64,000 nt of DNA from Thalassococcus halodurans (GTDB lineage Bacteria > Pseudomonadota > Alphaproteobacteria > Rhodobacterales > Rhodobacteraceae), in contig NZ_FNUZ01000003.1 of assembly GCF_900108225.1 (NCBI RefSeq), positions 248,001-312,000 of the forward strand, read 5' to 3'. The notes beneath the pieces are model-generated. The model was not told the origin of the DNA, did no database searches, and worked only from the letters and a program-made list of their open reading frames with translations. How positions within the stretch are numbered: position 1 is the stretch's first letter; every line of letters starts with the position of its first letter. The translations under genes and the position numbers were made by a program. Below are positions 1 through 8,324 of the stretch, piece by piece.

Positions 1-1056
1 AAACTGACCAACCTGAAAAAGCGCCGCGAAGAAAAGGCCGTATTCGACCGCCGCGAATTCGAAGAACATCTGACCGCGCTGCAGGAATTCCAGATCACGC
101 TTCAGAACCGGCTTCAGGTGACCGGACAGACGGCGTTTTACGTGGCCTACGAAGACCTGCAAAGCGTTGAGGTCATGAACGGCATGGCCGCATGGCTGGG
201 CATTCCGGACCGGCTGGAAGAACTGGACAAGTCCCTGAAACGCCAGAACCCGCAGCCCATCGCGGACAAGGTGGAAAACTTTGACGATATGGAACGCGCA
301 CTGGTGCGTCTGGACCGGTTCAACCTGACCCGCACCCCGAATTTCGAACCCCGTCGTGGACCGGTTGTGCCCAGTTACATTGCGGGTGCCAAAACACCTT
401 TGCTGTACATGCCGCTACGTTCAGGGCCCGAGGATGCGGTCAAGAGGTGGCTGGCTGCGCTGGATGGCGTCAGCGAGGCGGAACTTGTCGGCGACTTCAG
501 CCAGAAAACCCTACGACAGTGGAAAAACGCCAACCCGCAGAACCGCAGCTTTACAGTGGTGCGCCACCCACTCGCCCGCGCCCATGCCGCCTTTTGCGAG
601 AAGATCGTATCAACAGGCAAAGGCAGCTTTGCGCAAATCCGCCGCAACCTGAACAAGCACTATAACCTTGGCTTGCCCGACGACGTATCGCCCGAAACCT
701 ATGGGGCCGAAGATCACCGCAAGGCATTCCACGGCTTTTTGCGGTTCATCAAGGCCAACCTGTCCGGCCAGACCAGCATCCGGACCGATGGCCATTGGGC
801 CACGCAAAGCCTGACGCTGACAAACATGGGTGAATTTGCGCTGCCTGATCTGATCGTTCGCGAACACGAAATGGAAACCTATCTGCCCGCACTGGCGATG
901 CAGGCAGGCAACCCTGCGCCCGCTGATCCGGTGCCCGCCGCGAAAGACGTGCCTTTCACGCTGTCCGACATCTATGACGACACGATGGAACAGCTGTGCC
1001 GCGACGCCTACGGGCGCGACTACATGATGTTCGGCTACCAGGACTGGTCGGAATAA
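1..1056 (+). CDS. NodH-like sulfotransferase family protein, 5' end cut by the window edge
   Basis: The reading frame is open from base 1 through to the TAA at 1054-1056. The GTG at 118 is therefore internal and the true start lies upstream of the window. The visible 351 residues include a VVRHPLARAHAAF segment, which resembles the 3'-phosphate-binding motif (R...R/S..F) of PAPS-dependent sulfotransferases. The PAPS 5'-phosphosulfate loop is not in the visible part. Sulfotransferases of this kind transfer sulfate from PAPS to carbohydrate or small acceptors, and in roseobacters relatives are often labelled nodulation protein NodH. It is followed by a strong terminator and converges on ptsN. 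The family assignment is reasonable. The acceptor is unknown, and a sulfated surface glycan is only a guess from the glycan genes elsewhere in the window. Confidence 0.7.
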   Translation, partial: KLTNLKKRREEKAVFDRREFEEHLTALQEFQITLQNRLQVTGQTAFYVAYEDLQSVEVMNGMAAWLGIPDRLEELDKSLKRQNPQPIADKVENFDDMERALVRLDRFNLTRTPNFEPRRGPVVPSYIAGAKTPLLYMPLRSGPEDAVKRWLAALDGVSEAELVGDFSQKTLRQWKNANPQNRSFTVVRHPLARAHAAFCEKIVSTGKGSFAQIRRNLNKHYNLGLPDDVSPETYGAEDHRKAFHGFLRFIKANLSGQTSIRTDGHWATQSLTLTNMGEFALPDLIVREHEMETYLPALAMQAGNPAPADPVPAAKDVPFTLSDIYDDTMEQLCRDAYGRDYMMFGYQDWSE

Positions 1057-1074
1057 CCTACGCTTTGGCCAAAG

Positions 1075-1105
1075 AAAAACCCCGCCGGAAACCGACGGGG
1101 CTTTT
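1075..1105. terminator. Bidirectional intrinsic terminator between the sulfotransferase gene and ptsN
   Basis: A 9-bp stem (1080-1088 with 1092-1100, one mismatch, AAA loop) is followed on the plus strand by CTTTTT. It is preceded by a run of A residues that supplies the U-tract on the minus strand. It lies between two convergent genes and can serve both. Confidence 0.85.
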
Positions 1106-1122
1106 TGATTTTTCAGGTCAGC

Positions 1123-1587
1123 TTAAGCCGCTTGAACAGACTGGGCTTCGGTCAGGATGGTGAACAGCTTGTTCGCATCCGGATTTGACCGCAGCTTGGT
1201 GCAGAAGTTCGCATCCCGCAGCGTCCGCGACACAAGCGCCAAGGCCTTCAGGTGTTCAACACCCGCATCTTCGGGCGCGAACAGAGCAAAGACCAGATCA
1301 ACCGGTTGGCGGTCGACCGCCTCAAAGTCGATTGGCTTTTCCAACAGAATGAACAGACCTTTGACCTCGTCCAGGTCCGGAACCCGCGCGTGCGGTAGAG
1401 CGACGCCGTGGCCCACACCAGTGGGACCAAGGCTTTCGCGTTCCATCAACGCCTCGACTGTCATCGAAGCGTTAAACCCATAGGCCGAGGCCGCAAGATC
1501 GGCGATGTCATGCATCAGCCGTTTCTTACTTGATACCGCACCGACGATTTTGACAGCGTCAGGCGTTAAAAGATCCATGAAATTCAT
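1123..1587 (-). CDS. ptsN: PTS IIA-like nitrogen regulatory protein PtsN
   Basis: A 154-residue EIIA-fructose/mannitol-type protein covering the whole family length. The phospho-acceptor histidine is H66 in GVALPHAR, with the accompanying H60 in GVGHG. EIIANtr is the terminal cytoplasmic phospho-acceptor of the PTSNtr chain (PtsP-PtsO-PtsN). It regulates potassium handling, sensor kinases and nitrogen/carbon balance rather than sugar uptake. It lies 51 bases downstream of hpf on the same strand, the usual proteobacterial hpf-ptsN order. No rpoN sits upstream of hpf, unlike in enterobacteria and pseudomonads. It shares the terminator at 1075-1105. Confidence 0.92.
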   Translation of the reverse strand: MNFMDLLTPDAVKIVGAVSSKKRLMHDIADLAASAYGFNASMTVEALMERESLGPTGVGHGVALPHARVPDLDEVKGLFILLEKPIDFEAVDRQPVDLVFALFAPEDAGVEHLKALALVSRTLRDANFCTKLRSNPDANKLFTILTEAQSVQAA

Positions 1588-1638
1588 TTGCAGATTGCTC
1601 TTGCTTATCCGATCAGGCCGGCCAGTTCATGGCGTGAC

Positions 1639-2205
1639 TTATGGGTCAATCCAACCGATGTTCCCGTCTTCACGGCGATAGACAACGTTCACGCCGTCTT
1701 TCTTTTCGTTCCGGAAGACAAGTACCGGCGCGCCGGCAAGCTCCATTTGCATGACCGCCTCACCTACAGAAAGGGAAGGGATCTTGGTTTCCATTTCAGC
1801 CACGATGATCGGTTGAAGCGTATCCGGTTCAACGGCCTCATCGGCCTCTGTCGTTCCGGCGAGGATATACGAGGAGGCTCCGAAAAGTTCAACCGGAGTC
1901 GTCCGTTCCTTATGATGATCTTTCAATCTGCGCTTATAGCGGCGCAGTTGTTTGTCCATTTTCTCAACACATGCCTCGAATGCAGCATAAATTTCATTCT
2001 CATGTGCCTTGGCTGTACAGGTTAGGCCAGTGGACAGGTGAACAGTGGTTTCGCAGACGTACTCATGCCCGCTTTTTGAAAAAATGACGGTTCCGTCAGT
2101 GGGACGGCCAGCGTACTTTTCGATGACAGAGCCCAGTTCGGTTTTGACGTGCGTCTGAAGAGCTTCGCCAACATCGATCTGCTTTCCCGTAATCTGATAG
2201 CGCAT
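1639..2205 (-). CDS. hpf: Ribosome hibernation-promoting factor, long form
   Basis: A 188-residue protein. I chose the ATG at 2205 (MRYQITGKQI) because AAGGA lies about 9 bases upstream and the S30AE domain starts there. A longer in-frame extension to 2349 has low-complexity, non-conserved content. Residues 1 to about 105 form the sigma-54 modulation/S30AE domain, which binds the 30S decoding centre. A linker follows, then a C-terminal domain (about 130-188) with the conserved SVGEAVMQMEL, VFRN and RREDGNIGWIDP segments. Long-form HPF dimerises 70S ribosomes into 100S particles in stationary phase or starvation. It is followed by ptsN and has its own upstream promoter candidate. Confidence 0.93.
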   Translation of the reverse strand: MRYQITGKQIDVGEALQTHVKTELGSVIEKYAGRPTDGTVIFSKSGHEYVCETTVHLSTGLTCTAKAHENEIYAAFEACVEKMDKQLRRYKRRLKDHHKERTTPVELFGASSYILAGTTEADEAVEPDTLQPIIVAEMETKIPSLSVGEAVMQMELAGAPVLVFRNEKKDGVNVVYRREDGNIGWIDP

Positions 2206-2373
2206 GGAAGTGTCCTTCTTATTATGTCTGCACAGGCGAACAGGACGGACCAAACCGGTCCGGTTTTTTACGCCAGGCAGAGGTGGTAAGGGCGGGCGGA
2301 TTTTGGTTGATCGACTTGGCCCCTTGAACAAGGGGGAGCCGATTTCCAACCTGGATCGTGCATCGCCATACTT

Positions 2374-2404
2374 AATATGAAAGCATGCCGCGCCCGACTG
2401 TCAA
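2374..2404 (-). promoter_or_regulatory. Candidate sigma-70-type promoter for hpf-ptsN
   Basis: On the minus strand a perfect TTGACA (-35, 2399-2404) is followed by the AT-rich TTCATATTAA. The best -10 is CATATT at 2374-2379 with a 19-base spacer, or TTCATA at 17 bases. This would leave a leader of about 160 bases containing a 6-bp stem (2320-2325 with 2330-2335). The -10 element is weak. Confidence 0.45.
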
Positions 2405-2449
2405 TCGAATCCTATAGAAAACTATCTAATGCTCGCGGAAACGGGCAAT

Positions 2450-3208
2450 TCAGCCGAAGCGGAAGCTGTCACCCAGATACACACGGCGCACGTTTTCGTT
2501 CTGAACCACTTCGTCCGGCGCGCCGGACATCAGAACCTTGCCGTCGTGCAGGATGTAGGCGCGATCGACCAATTCCAGTGTTTCGCGCACGTTGTGGTCG
2601 GTGATCAGAACACCGATGCCACGGTTTTTCAGATCAGACACCAGATGACGGATATCCCCGACCGAAATCGGGTCGACACCGGCAAAAGGTTCATCCAGCA
2701 GCAGGTACTTTGGATCAGCCGCCAGACAGCGCGCGATCTCCACACGGCGCCGCTCACCACCCGACAGCGCAAGCGCGGGCGCGCGGCGCAGGTGTTCGAT
2801 GGAAAATTCGCTTAACAGTTCTTCCAGACGTTCGCGACGCTTGCGCGCATCTTTCTGCGAGATGTCCAGAATGGCAGCGATGTTCGCCTCGACCGTCAGG
2901 CCGCGAAAGATCGACATTTCCTGCGGCAGATAGCCGATCCCAAGACGCGCACGGCGATACATGGGAAGGAAGGTGACATCCTTGCCATCAATGTTGACCT
3001 GCCCGCCTTCGGGATTCACCAGACCGGCAATGGCATAAAAGCTGGTCGTTTTACCGGATCCGTTAGGGCCAAGCAGTGCCACAACCTCGCCAGGCTGTAC
3101 TTCCATGCTGACGTCACGGATCACGACACGCTTGCGATAGCTTTTGCGCAAGTGCGAAATGACCAATCCACCTTGGCCTTTGGTGACTGTCAGCTTGGGT
3201 GCCGTCAT
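2450..3208 (-). CDS. lptB: LPS export ABC transporter ATP-binding protein LptB
   Basis: A 252-residue ABC ATPase with Walker [10 protein letters not shown] (47-55), signature LSGGE (148-152), Walker B LLLDEP (about 169-174) and switch histidine H205 in ITDHN. It is the cytoplasmic motor of the LptBFG complex, which extracts lipopolysaccharide from the inner membrane and pushes it along the LptC-LptA bridge to the outer membrane. The start ATG overlaps the lptA stop by one base (TAATG), so the two are translationally coupled. The permease genes lptF and lptG are not in the window, as is common when they sit elsewhere on the chromosome. Context with lptA and lptC makes the assignment firm. Confidence 0.95.
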   Translation of the reverse strand: MTAPKLTVTKGQGGLVISHLRKSYRKRVVIRDVSMEVQPGEVVALLGPNGSGKTTSFYAIAGLVNPEGGQVNIDGKDVTFLPMYRRARLGIGYLPQEMSIFRGLTVEANIAAILDISQKDARKRRERLEELLSEFSIEHLRRAPALALSGGERRRVEIARCLAADPKYLLLDEPFAGVDPISVGDIRHLVSDLKNRGIGVLITDHNVRETLELVDRAYILHDGKVLMSGAPDEVVQNENVRRVYLGDSFRFG

Positions 3209-3714
3209 TACTGGCCTTCGCCCTCTTCGGTGTTCGAACTGGGCTGGATGATCGACCGGACACGCCCGTCCATCTGGGCCGTGCCATCCTTGAGGTAAAC
3301 GGTCATACGATCCGACGACAGCGCGTTGCCCCCTTGGGTCAAAAGCACGTTGCCGATCATGACCACGACATTGTCTTGCAGGTTATAGTCGGCGCGATCC
3401 GCCTCTGCGGCTTCCTCGCCGCTGACCAGCGTGACGCCGCCCGTGGCCTCAAGCCGGTCGATCTGACCTGCGCCCTCGGCGTAAACCACCAACACGCGGG
3501 GGGCGGCCAGACGCATCTCGCCCTGACCGATCACAACGTTGCCTGTATATAAAGCCGTGCCGTCGCTTTGGTTGACCGACAGGTTATCAGCGCTGACTTC
3601 GATCGGCAGAGACGAGTCCTGCTGCACTGACCCAAAGGCCACGTTTGCCCCTTGGGCAAAAGCCGCACCACCTGTCAGGCAAAGTGCGGAAATCAATAGA
3701 AGTCTTTTCAACAT
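3208..3714 (-). CDS. lptA: LPS export periplasmic protein LptA (OstA-like)
   Basis: A 168-residue protein with a signal peptide of about 20 residues ending AFA before QG. A beta-rich OstA/LptA jellyroll follows, with segments such as [19 protein letters not shown] and [15 protein letters not shown] typical of the family. It forms the periplasmic bridge that carries LPS between LptC and LptD. It starts 10 bases after the lptC stop and overlaps lptB by one base. The acidic low-complexity tail ([10 protein letters not shown]) is not conserved in the family and is probably disordered. Confidence 0.9.
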   Translation of the reverse strand: MLKRLLLISALCLTGGAAFAQGANVAFGSVQQDSSLPIEVSADNLSVNQSDGTALYTGNVVIGQGEMRLAAPRVLVVYAEGAGQIDRLEATGGVTLVSGEEAAEADRADYNLQDNVVVMIGNVLLTQGGNALSSDRMTVYLKDGTAQMDGRVRSIIQPSSNTEEGEGQ

Positions 3715-3724
3715 ACGGCAGCAC

Positions 3725-4339
3725 TCAATCGCTTTGGGGTTCGTATATCATCTTGACGCCGTCAGTGAAAAGCAATTGCACGTCATCCCCGCCACTTTCC
3801 GCCTGATCTGTGATCACCATGCGACCGGCGGTCAGAGTGCCCTCGGGCGCCGTAGCGGTGACAGTGCCTTCACTTTCGGCAGAGATCCGGTTTGTGGCTG
3901 CCTTCAGCGTGTCGGTTTCGATGGTGTAGCCCGTAGAACTGATAATCCGCACGCCCCCGCGCAAGGTTGCAGTGCTGGCTTCATTATCCAACGCAGCATC
4001 CGGCGAAGACAGATTGATGCGTGACCCGTCGGTCATATCCATCTGGGCCGCGAAATCGCTGGCGACCAACCCATCTGTCGCATCCGGATCAGGGCGCGTT
4101 GTCGCCGCACGCAATGTCAGCAAAGCACCATCGTCCATCGTGGCGGAGTAGGTCGCGTTGCTGGCTTGCTCGGATTCTTTTTCCTCTAGGATCGCGCGCG
4201 TGCGAACGGGAAGATCTTCGGTCGGGTCGCTTTTCTTGGAGAACAGAAAGATCGTCGATAACAGTCCCAGCGCCACAAGTGGCAACAGGATTTTCATCCA
4301 CGCGACAACCCGCGAATATGTGCCCTCTGCCCGTGCCAT
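3725..4339 (-). CDS. lptC: LPS export ABC transporter periplasmic protein LptC
   Basis: A 204-residue protein. I chose the ATG at 4339 because it overlaps the rnd stop codon by one base (TGATG); the frame runs 11 codons further upstream into rnd. One N-terminal membrane anchor (about residues 10-34) precedes a periplasmic LptC/OstA-like beta domain. LptC docks on LptBFG and passes LPS to LptA. It is the second gene of the rnd-lptC-lptA-lptB block and shows nothing unusual. Confidence 0.88.
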   Translation of the reverse strand: MARAEGTYSRVVAWMKILLPLVALGLLSTIFLFSKKSDPTEDLPVRTRAILEEKESEQASNATYSATMDDGALLTLRAATTRPDPDATDGLVASDFAAQMDMTDGSRINLSSPDAALDNEASTATLRGGVRIISSTGYTIETDTLKAATNRISAESEGTVTATAPEGTLTAGRMVITDQAESGGDDVQLLFTDGVKMIYEPQSD

Positions 4340-4953
4340 CAGGAATGAGCAAAGATATCCGTGTCCGGCCAACCCGCCAGATCAAGCTTGGCGCGGGTGG
4401 GCAGAAACTCAAAACAGGCATCGGCCAGTTCTTTGCGACCTTCGCGGATCAGCATCTCATCCATCTTTTCGCGCAAGCGATGAAGATGCAGAACATCCGA
4501 TGCCGCGTAATCCAGTTGCGCGTTGGTCAGTTCGTCCGCGCCCCAATCGCTGGACTGTTGTTGCTTCGAGATGTCGACGCCCAGCTGTTCCTGCAAAAGG
4601 TTCTTCAGACCGTGGCGGTCAGTATAGGTGCGCACCAACCGGCTGGCGATTTTGGTGCAATAAACCGGCGCGGCCAACGCACCAAAGGCATTATACATAG
4701 CTGCGATATCGAAACGGCCATAATGGAACAGCTTCAATACGTTCGAATCTTCCAGAAGCCGCGCAAGGTTTGGCGCGCTGGTCTGACCTTTGGCGATCTG
4801 AACCATATGGGCGTTTCCGTCACCGCCCGACAGCTGCACAACGCACAGCCGGTCGCGATGCGGATGCAATCCCATCGTTTCGCAATCAATGGCAACGGTG
4901 TCGCCCAAGTCCAGATCATCGGGCAGGTCGCCTTGATATAGAAAATTGGCCAT
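4339..4953 (-). CDS. rnd: Ribonuclease D-family 3'-5' exonuclease
   Basis: A 204-residue DEDDy exonuclease. Catalytic residues are D23 and E25 in AIDCETMG, D82 in GRFD, and Y149/D153 in LDYAASD. It is much shorter than E. coli RNase D (about 375 residues) because both C-terminal HRDC domains are absent. This short form is normal in alphaproteobacteria. The family trims 3' ends of tRNA precursors and other structured RNAs in the cytoplasm. It is the first gene of the lpt block and translationally coupled to lptC. AAGGG about 9 bases upstream supports the start. Confidence 0.88.
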   Translation of the reverse strand: MANFLYQGDLPDDLDLGDTVAIDCETMGLHPHRDRLCVVQLSGGDGNAHMVQIAKGQTSAPNLARLLEDSNVLKLFHYGRFDIAAMYNAFGALAAPVYCTKIASRLVRTYTDRHGLKNLLQEQLGVDISKQQQSSDWGADELTNAQLDYAASDVLHLHRLREKMDEMLIREGRKELADACFEFLPTRAKLDLAGWPDTDIFAHS

Positions 4954-5435
4954 GCGTTCGCCCTTAAGTGCTCAGTTCGATGTATCGGACATAGACAGCC
5001 CGCCCGCGCGAGGCAACTCACCTAGGAAAACCTTCGCCGATATCGGGGGATTCAGCGGATGATTCGGGCGAATCCCGCCTTAATTCGGTCCAATTTCAGG
5101 GGTGGTATCGAAAGACACACCACATTATCGCCCGATTTGTAACATTTCGTGAGCACTTTCCTACAGCTTTCGCGTGTCGGCTTTTTTACCCGAAACACGA
5201 AACCGGCAGGTATTGGGTCAAGTAGAATCAATGACCAACTAAAGTCACTTTGATTATACAAGAACTTTCAAAAATATCACTCACGTTGAATATAAATTCG
5301 GTCAAAAAAGACAAAAGAATGACCGCCTTTGATAAAAAATAGCCCAAATGAGAAACAATCGAGATTTATTTCAAAATTGTTCTCAAATGCAGCCCAATAG
5401 CGCCGCCCTGAACAGGTGAAAAATCGCACTTTTTA

Positions 5436-5461
5436 GGGGGAATTCTCTGACTTTTTCCCCC
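5436..5461 (+). other. Hairpin, possible small-RNA terminator
   Basis: GGGGGAA (5436-5442) pairs perfectly with TTCCCCC (5455-5461) around a 12-base loop and is followed by ATTTTATTA. This resembles an intrinsic terminator with an imperfect U-tract in a region with no gene. It may end a plus-strand leader or small RNA, or it may be chance. Confidence 0.3.
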
Positions 5462-5559
5462 ATTTTATTACCCGACTGCATCCCCACATACAAAACGCAC
5501 CAGTGGCCAGACAACCGTCCGCGCGGAATTAAGGGGTTAATATGAGAACCGCGCGCGGG

Positions 5560-5601
5560 TTTTGCATGAAAATGCGATACAACTCAAAAGTGCATGCAAA
5601 A
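5560..5601. promoter_or_regulatory. Inverted repeat with ATGCAAA half-sites, candidate operator
   Basis: TTTTGCATG (5560-5568) and CATGCAAAA (5593-5601) form a perfect 9-bp inverted repeat with a 24-base spacer. A third ATGCAAA occurs at 5670-5676. The repeat ends 8 bases upstream of a TTGACT -35 candidate. That placement fits a regulator of the ExoY-like gene. Confidence 0.4.
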
Positions 5602-5609
5602 CTGCCCCG

Positions 5610-5638
5610 TTGACTAAAATCTGCCACAAATGCATATC
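5610..5638 (+). promoter_or_regulatory. Candidate promoter for the ExoY-like gene
   Basis: TTGACT (5610-5615) is followed after 17 bases by CATATC (5633-5638). The -35 is good and the -10 is only half-matching. It would give a leader of roughly 240 bases. Confidence 0.3.
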
Positions 5639-5883
5639 GAAAGAGTATCCAATGTCTTTCGGACGGCGGATGCAAACAAAAGCGCCTGGGGGCTGGTGCT
5701 GAAATTACGGGGTTAAGTTCGGTCTGCGCGTCGCTGCCTGCTTTGTGTAACGATCATCCCAGCATTCGCCTTGGCGAAAGCACTCAAAAGCCTCGGTTTC
5801 AGGTTTTTGGGCACGGGACATGTTTGTGTACAGTTAGCGATTGATCGTTCGGAACTCCACTAGTGGGTTTTCGGAGGGTCTTC

Positions 5884-6573
5884 ATGACCATGCACTTGTA
5901 CCAGTCGGTTAAGTCTAACGAGTTCGAAAGTTTAGTGGTTGGCGCCCTTGATGGTGCCCGTACGAGTTCTGTTTATCGTGGCGTCGCGAAACGCGCCCTG
6001 GACATTATGCTTGTCTTGCTCGCAACCCTCCCTGCTTTGATGATTGCTCTGCCGTTTGTACTTCTCGTCGCTCTGGATGGGCGGTCTCCGTTTTATCGTC
6101 AGCGCCGTGTCGGCAGAAACGGCGCTGTCTTCAACATGTGGAAACTGCGCAGCATGGTCCCGAACGCGGACCAGATGCTGGAAGGGTATCTTGCGGCCAA
6201 CCCCGCAGCCCGTTCCGAATGGGACCTGACACAGAAACTGCGTCACGACCCGCGCATCACCAAAGTTGGCCACCTCATTCGCAAAACGTCCATCGACGAA
6301 CTGCCGCAGCTCTGGAACGTCCTGAAGGGCGATATGTCCATCGTTGGCCCGCGTCCGATGATGGTTGATCAGCAGAAAATCTATCCCGGCACGGCGTATT
6401 ACGCGCTGCGTCCCGGCATCACCGGTTTTTGGCAAACCTCGGTTCGTAACGAATCCAGCTTTGCCGACCGCGCGCAGTTTGATACCGATTACCTGCGCCA
6501 GATGTCCTTCCTGACCGATTTCCGGGTCATGCTGCGTACTGTGCGCGTCGTGGTTAACGGAACAGGCTGCTAA
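5884..6573 (+). CDS. ExoY-like undecaprenyl-phosphate sugar-1-phosphate transferase
   Basis: A 229-residue bacterial sugar transferase. I chose the ATG at 5884 because GGAGGG lies 5-6 bases upstream; the GTG at 5863 precedes that ribosome-binding site. Features in order: KRALD (36-40), a single hydrophobic membrane segment (about 40-64), FYRQRRVG (70-77), KLRSM (87-91), then DELPQLWN...[10 protein letters not shown] (138-158) and RPGITGFWQ (176-184). The family moves a sugar-1-phosphate from a UDP-sugar to undecaprenyl phosphate, the first step of exopolysaccharide repeat-unit synthesis. The single-membrane-segment architecture matches ExoY rather than full-length WcaJ. It is far from the polysaccharide cluster at 37.7-51 kb but could supply its initiating step. 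The long upstream region suggests regulated expression. Confidence 0.87.
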   Translation: MTMHLYQSVKSNEFESLVVGALDGARTSSVYRGVAKRALDIMLVLLATLPALMIALPFVLLVALDGRSPFYRQRRVGRNGAVFNMWKLRSMVPNADQMLEGYLAANPAARSEWDLTQKLRHDPRITKVGHLIRKTSIDELPQLWNVLKGDMSIVGPRPMMVDQQKIYPGTAYYALRPGITGFWQTSVRNESSFADRAQFDTDYLRQMSFLTDFRVMLRTVRVVVNGTGC

Positions 6574-6579
6574 AAACGC

Positions 6580-6981
6580 ATGACATCACCGCAGATCAAG
6601 TCACTTGATCATCTGGTTCTGACGGTCGCGGATATCTCCGCGACCATTGCGTTTTATTGCGATGCTTTGGGCATGACCCATCAGGAATTTCGCGGCGCAG
6701 ACGACGTCCTGCGCCACGCGCTGGTGTTCGGGTCGCAAAAGATCAACTTGCATCAGGCCGGGGCCGAGTTTGAACCCAAGGCCAACCACCCGACACCCGG
6801 AAGCGCTGACCTGTGCCTGTTGTCAGATACGGCTCTGGACGACTGGATCGTCCATCTGTCGGCTTGCGGTGTAGGGATAGAAGAGGGCCCAGTGGGTCGC
6901 ACAGGCGCTGTGGGGCCGCTCAGGTCCATTTACCTGCGCGACCCCGATGCAAACCTGATCGAGATATCAAATCAGCTCTGA
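6580..6981 (+). CDS. VOC-family (glyoxalase/dioxygenase fold) protein
   Basis: A 133-residue single-module vicinal-oxygen-chelate protein. H11 in LDHLVLTVAD, H58 in INLHQAG and E128 in NLIEISNQ are at the positions of the metal ligands in glyoxalase-fold enzymes. FYxxxLGM follows the first strand as in the family. Members include lactoylglutathione lyases, extradiol dioxygenases and resistance proteins, and the substrate cannot be read from sequence. It starts 6 bases after the ExoY-like gene and may be cotranscribed, although no functional link is evident. Its 3' end overlaps the convergent FMN reductase gene by 10 bases. Confidence 0.82.
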   Translation: MTSPQIKSLDHLVLTVADISATIAFYCDALGMTHQEFRGADDVLRHALVFGSQKINLHQAGAEFEPKANHPTPGSADLCLLSDTALDDWIVHLSACGVGIEEGPVGRTGAVGPLRSIYLRDPDANLIEISNQL

Positions 6982-7520
6982 CGCGCTTCTGCGAGTTCGC
7001 GAAGCTGGCCCATCAGTTCACCAAGGAACTTGTGCGTGCCGTCGTTGGTCAGCTTGCCGTTTTCATCAAACTGCTGACCGGATTGACCAAGCATGATCTC
7101 GGGACCCGGAATGACATGAGGACGAAACGGGTTCAGGCACAGACGCAGCATGGATTGTGCGCGGGCCCCACCCTGCACACCAGCCGCCGCCGACATCACA
7201 GCCACCGGACGACCTGACCAAGGCTGCGTTTTGGTCCGGCTCAGCCAGTCCAGCGCGTTCTTCAGCGATCCGGAAATGCCTTTGTTGTATTCAGGCGTGG
7301 TCACGATCACCGCATCAGCGGATCGCAGCAATTCGTCCGCTTTCAGGACGGCCTCGGGGATGCCTTCGGCTTCGACATCACCATTATAAACCGGCCAGTC
7401 GATATCCATTTCCTCGAAATCCGCAGGTCCGAAGTGTTCCACTGCCGCCATCATCAACATACGGTTCGTCGATGCCTTGCGCAGCGATCCGCAAATTCCA
7501 ACCAGTTTCAATTCAGCCAT
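6972..7520 (-). CDS. NADPH-dependent FMN reductase-family flavoprotein
   Basis: A 182-residue flavodoxin-like protein. I chose the ATG at 7520 (MAELKLVGIC), where the first beta strand begins; upstream in-frame codons are low-complexity. FMN-phosphate-binding GSLRKASTNR spans 11-20, and TPEYN (75-79) followed by GISGSLKNALDW is the conserved second flavin loop of the NADPH_dep_FMN_red family. These cytoplasmic enzymes use NAD(P)H to reduce FMN, quinones, azo dyes or chromate. AAGGA lies about 10 bases upstream. The 3' end overlaps the VOC gene by 10 bases in convergent orientation, so no terminator separates the two. Confidence 0.88.
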   Translation of the reverse strand: MAELKLVGICGSLRKASTNRMLMMAAVEHFGPADFEEMDIDWPVYNGDVEAEGIPEAVLKADELLRSADAVIVTTPEYNKGISGSLKNALDWLSRTKTQPWSGRPVAVMSAAAGVQGGARAQSMLRLCLNPFRPHVIPGPEIMLGQSGQQFDENGKLTNDGTHKFLGELMGQLRELAEARQS

Positions 7521-7552
7521 GTGATCGTTCCGTCCTTCTTGCCGTCCTGCCG

Positions 7553-7586
7553 AAAAAGAAGGCGCCACAGCAAGCTGCAGCGCCTT
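7553..7586 (-). terminator. Intrinsic terminator of the OmpA-like lipoprotein gene
   Basis: On the minus strand AAGGCGC and GCGCCTT (7580-7586 and 7559-7565) enclose a second CAGC/GCTG stem and are followed by CTTTTTC. Confidence 0.85.
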
Positions 7587-7610
7587 TGCTTGCACTAAAA
7601 TTGTGTCAGA

Positions 7611-8279
7611 TCAGGTTGTTGGCAAGATCACAATTTCAACACGACGATTCTGTGCGCGACCTTCCGGTGTCAGGTTCGACGCGATCGGTGCGTCTTCACC
7701 ACGACCGATGGTCTGGATACGGCCAGAAGACACGCCATTCGAAATCAGGATACCGGCAACGGCCTGCGCGCGGCGCTGCGACAGATCAAAGTTGTAACCT
7801 GCGTCACCTACGTTGTCGGTGTGACCGACGACCTGAACGGTGCTGTTCGGGTATTGCAGAAGGTTGTTGGACAGCGCAGCCAGATCACCTTGCAGCACGG
7901 GGCTGACGGATGTGGAATCTGTGGCAAACAGGATGTCCTGCGGCAGGGTCACGATCAGACGGTCACCTGTGTTGCGGATAATGACGTCGTCGTTTGCCAT
8001 CTGCTGGCGCAGCGCGGCTTCTTGCTTGTCTAGTTCATTGCCGATCAACGCGCCTGCGCCTGCACCGATTGCGGCACCTACGATAGCGTTGTTGCGGCGT
8101 TCTTCAGCGTCGTTGCCGGCGATCACGCCAGCCAGTGCACCCACGCCAGCGCCAATCAGGGCACCTTGCTGCGTGTTACGACGTGTGTTGTCGGGGCTGT
8201 TCATCACGGCCGGATCACAGGCGGTCAACGCCATAAGCGCGGCTGTGGACAACAGGATATTTCTGCTCGTACGGATCAT
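7611..8279 (-). CDS. OmpA-family lipoprotein with glycine-zipper domain
   Basis: 222 residues. I chose the ATG at 8279 because GAGGGA sits 5-7 bases upstream; a start 8 codons further up lacks one. Lipobox LTAC ends at C21, so it is a predicted lipoprotein. The residue after the cysteine is Asp, the inner-membrane retention signal in E. coli, though that rule may not hold here. Residues about 36-88 form a glycine zipper (repeated GAGxGAxxG). Residues about 115-222 are an OmpA C-terminal peptidoglycan-binding domain with VVGHTDNVG, LSQRRA and NRRVEI. It resembles YiaD-type proteins and probably tethers the envelope to peptidoglycan. A clear terminator follows. Confidence 0.9.
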   Translation of the reverse strand: MIRTSRNILLSTAALMALTACDPAVMNSPDNTRRNTQQGALIGAGVGALAGVIAGNDAEERRNNAIVGAAIGAGAGALIGNELDKQEAALRQQMANDDVIIRNTGDRLIVTLPQDILFATDSTSVSPVLQGDLAALSNNLLQYPNSTVQVVGHTDNVGDAGYNFDLSQRRAQAVAGILISNGVSSGRIQTIGRGEDAPIASNLTPEGRAQNRRVEIVILPTT

Positions 8280-8324
8280 TTGGGTCCCTCGTGTGTTGGT
8301 CATCCCAGAGTGAGTTCAACGCAG

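Larger units (their letters stand above)
4954..5883. other. Long AT-rich intergenic region between rnd and the ExoY-like gene
   Basis: About 930 bases with no convincing gene; a 69-codon minus-strand frame at 5052-5261 lacks a ribosome-binding site and family features. The region is visibly richer in A and T than its neighbours. It contains a short inverted repeat GATTCG-GG-CGAATC (5061-5074), a G/C-flanked hairpin (5436-5461), ATTAA-GGGG-TTAAT (5528-5541), a 9-bp inverted repeat (5560-5601) and three copies of ATGCAAA/TTTGCAT. Promoters for rnd (minus strand) and the sugar transferase (plus strand) must lie here. Its length suggests heavy regulation of the polysaccharide-initiating gene or an unrecognised small RNA. 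Confidence 0.7.

Noticed and set aside
5052-5261. Minus-strand 69-codon frame in the rnd/ExoY gap
   Set aside because: No ribosome-binding site, no recognisable motif, and it lies in compositionally non-coding AT-rich sequence.
5528-5541. CtrA-type binding site (TTAA-N7-TTAA)
   Set aside because: The two TTAA elements are only 4 bases apart, so the spacing does not fit the CtrA consensus.
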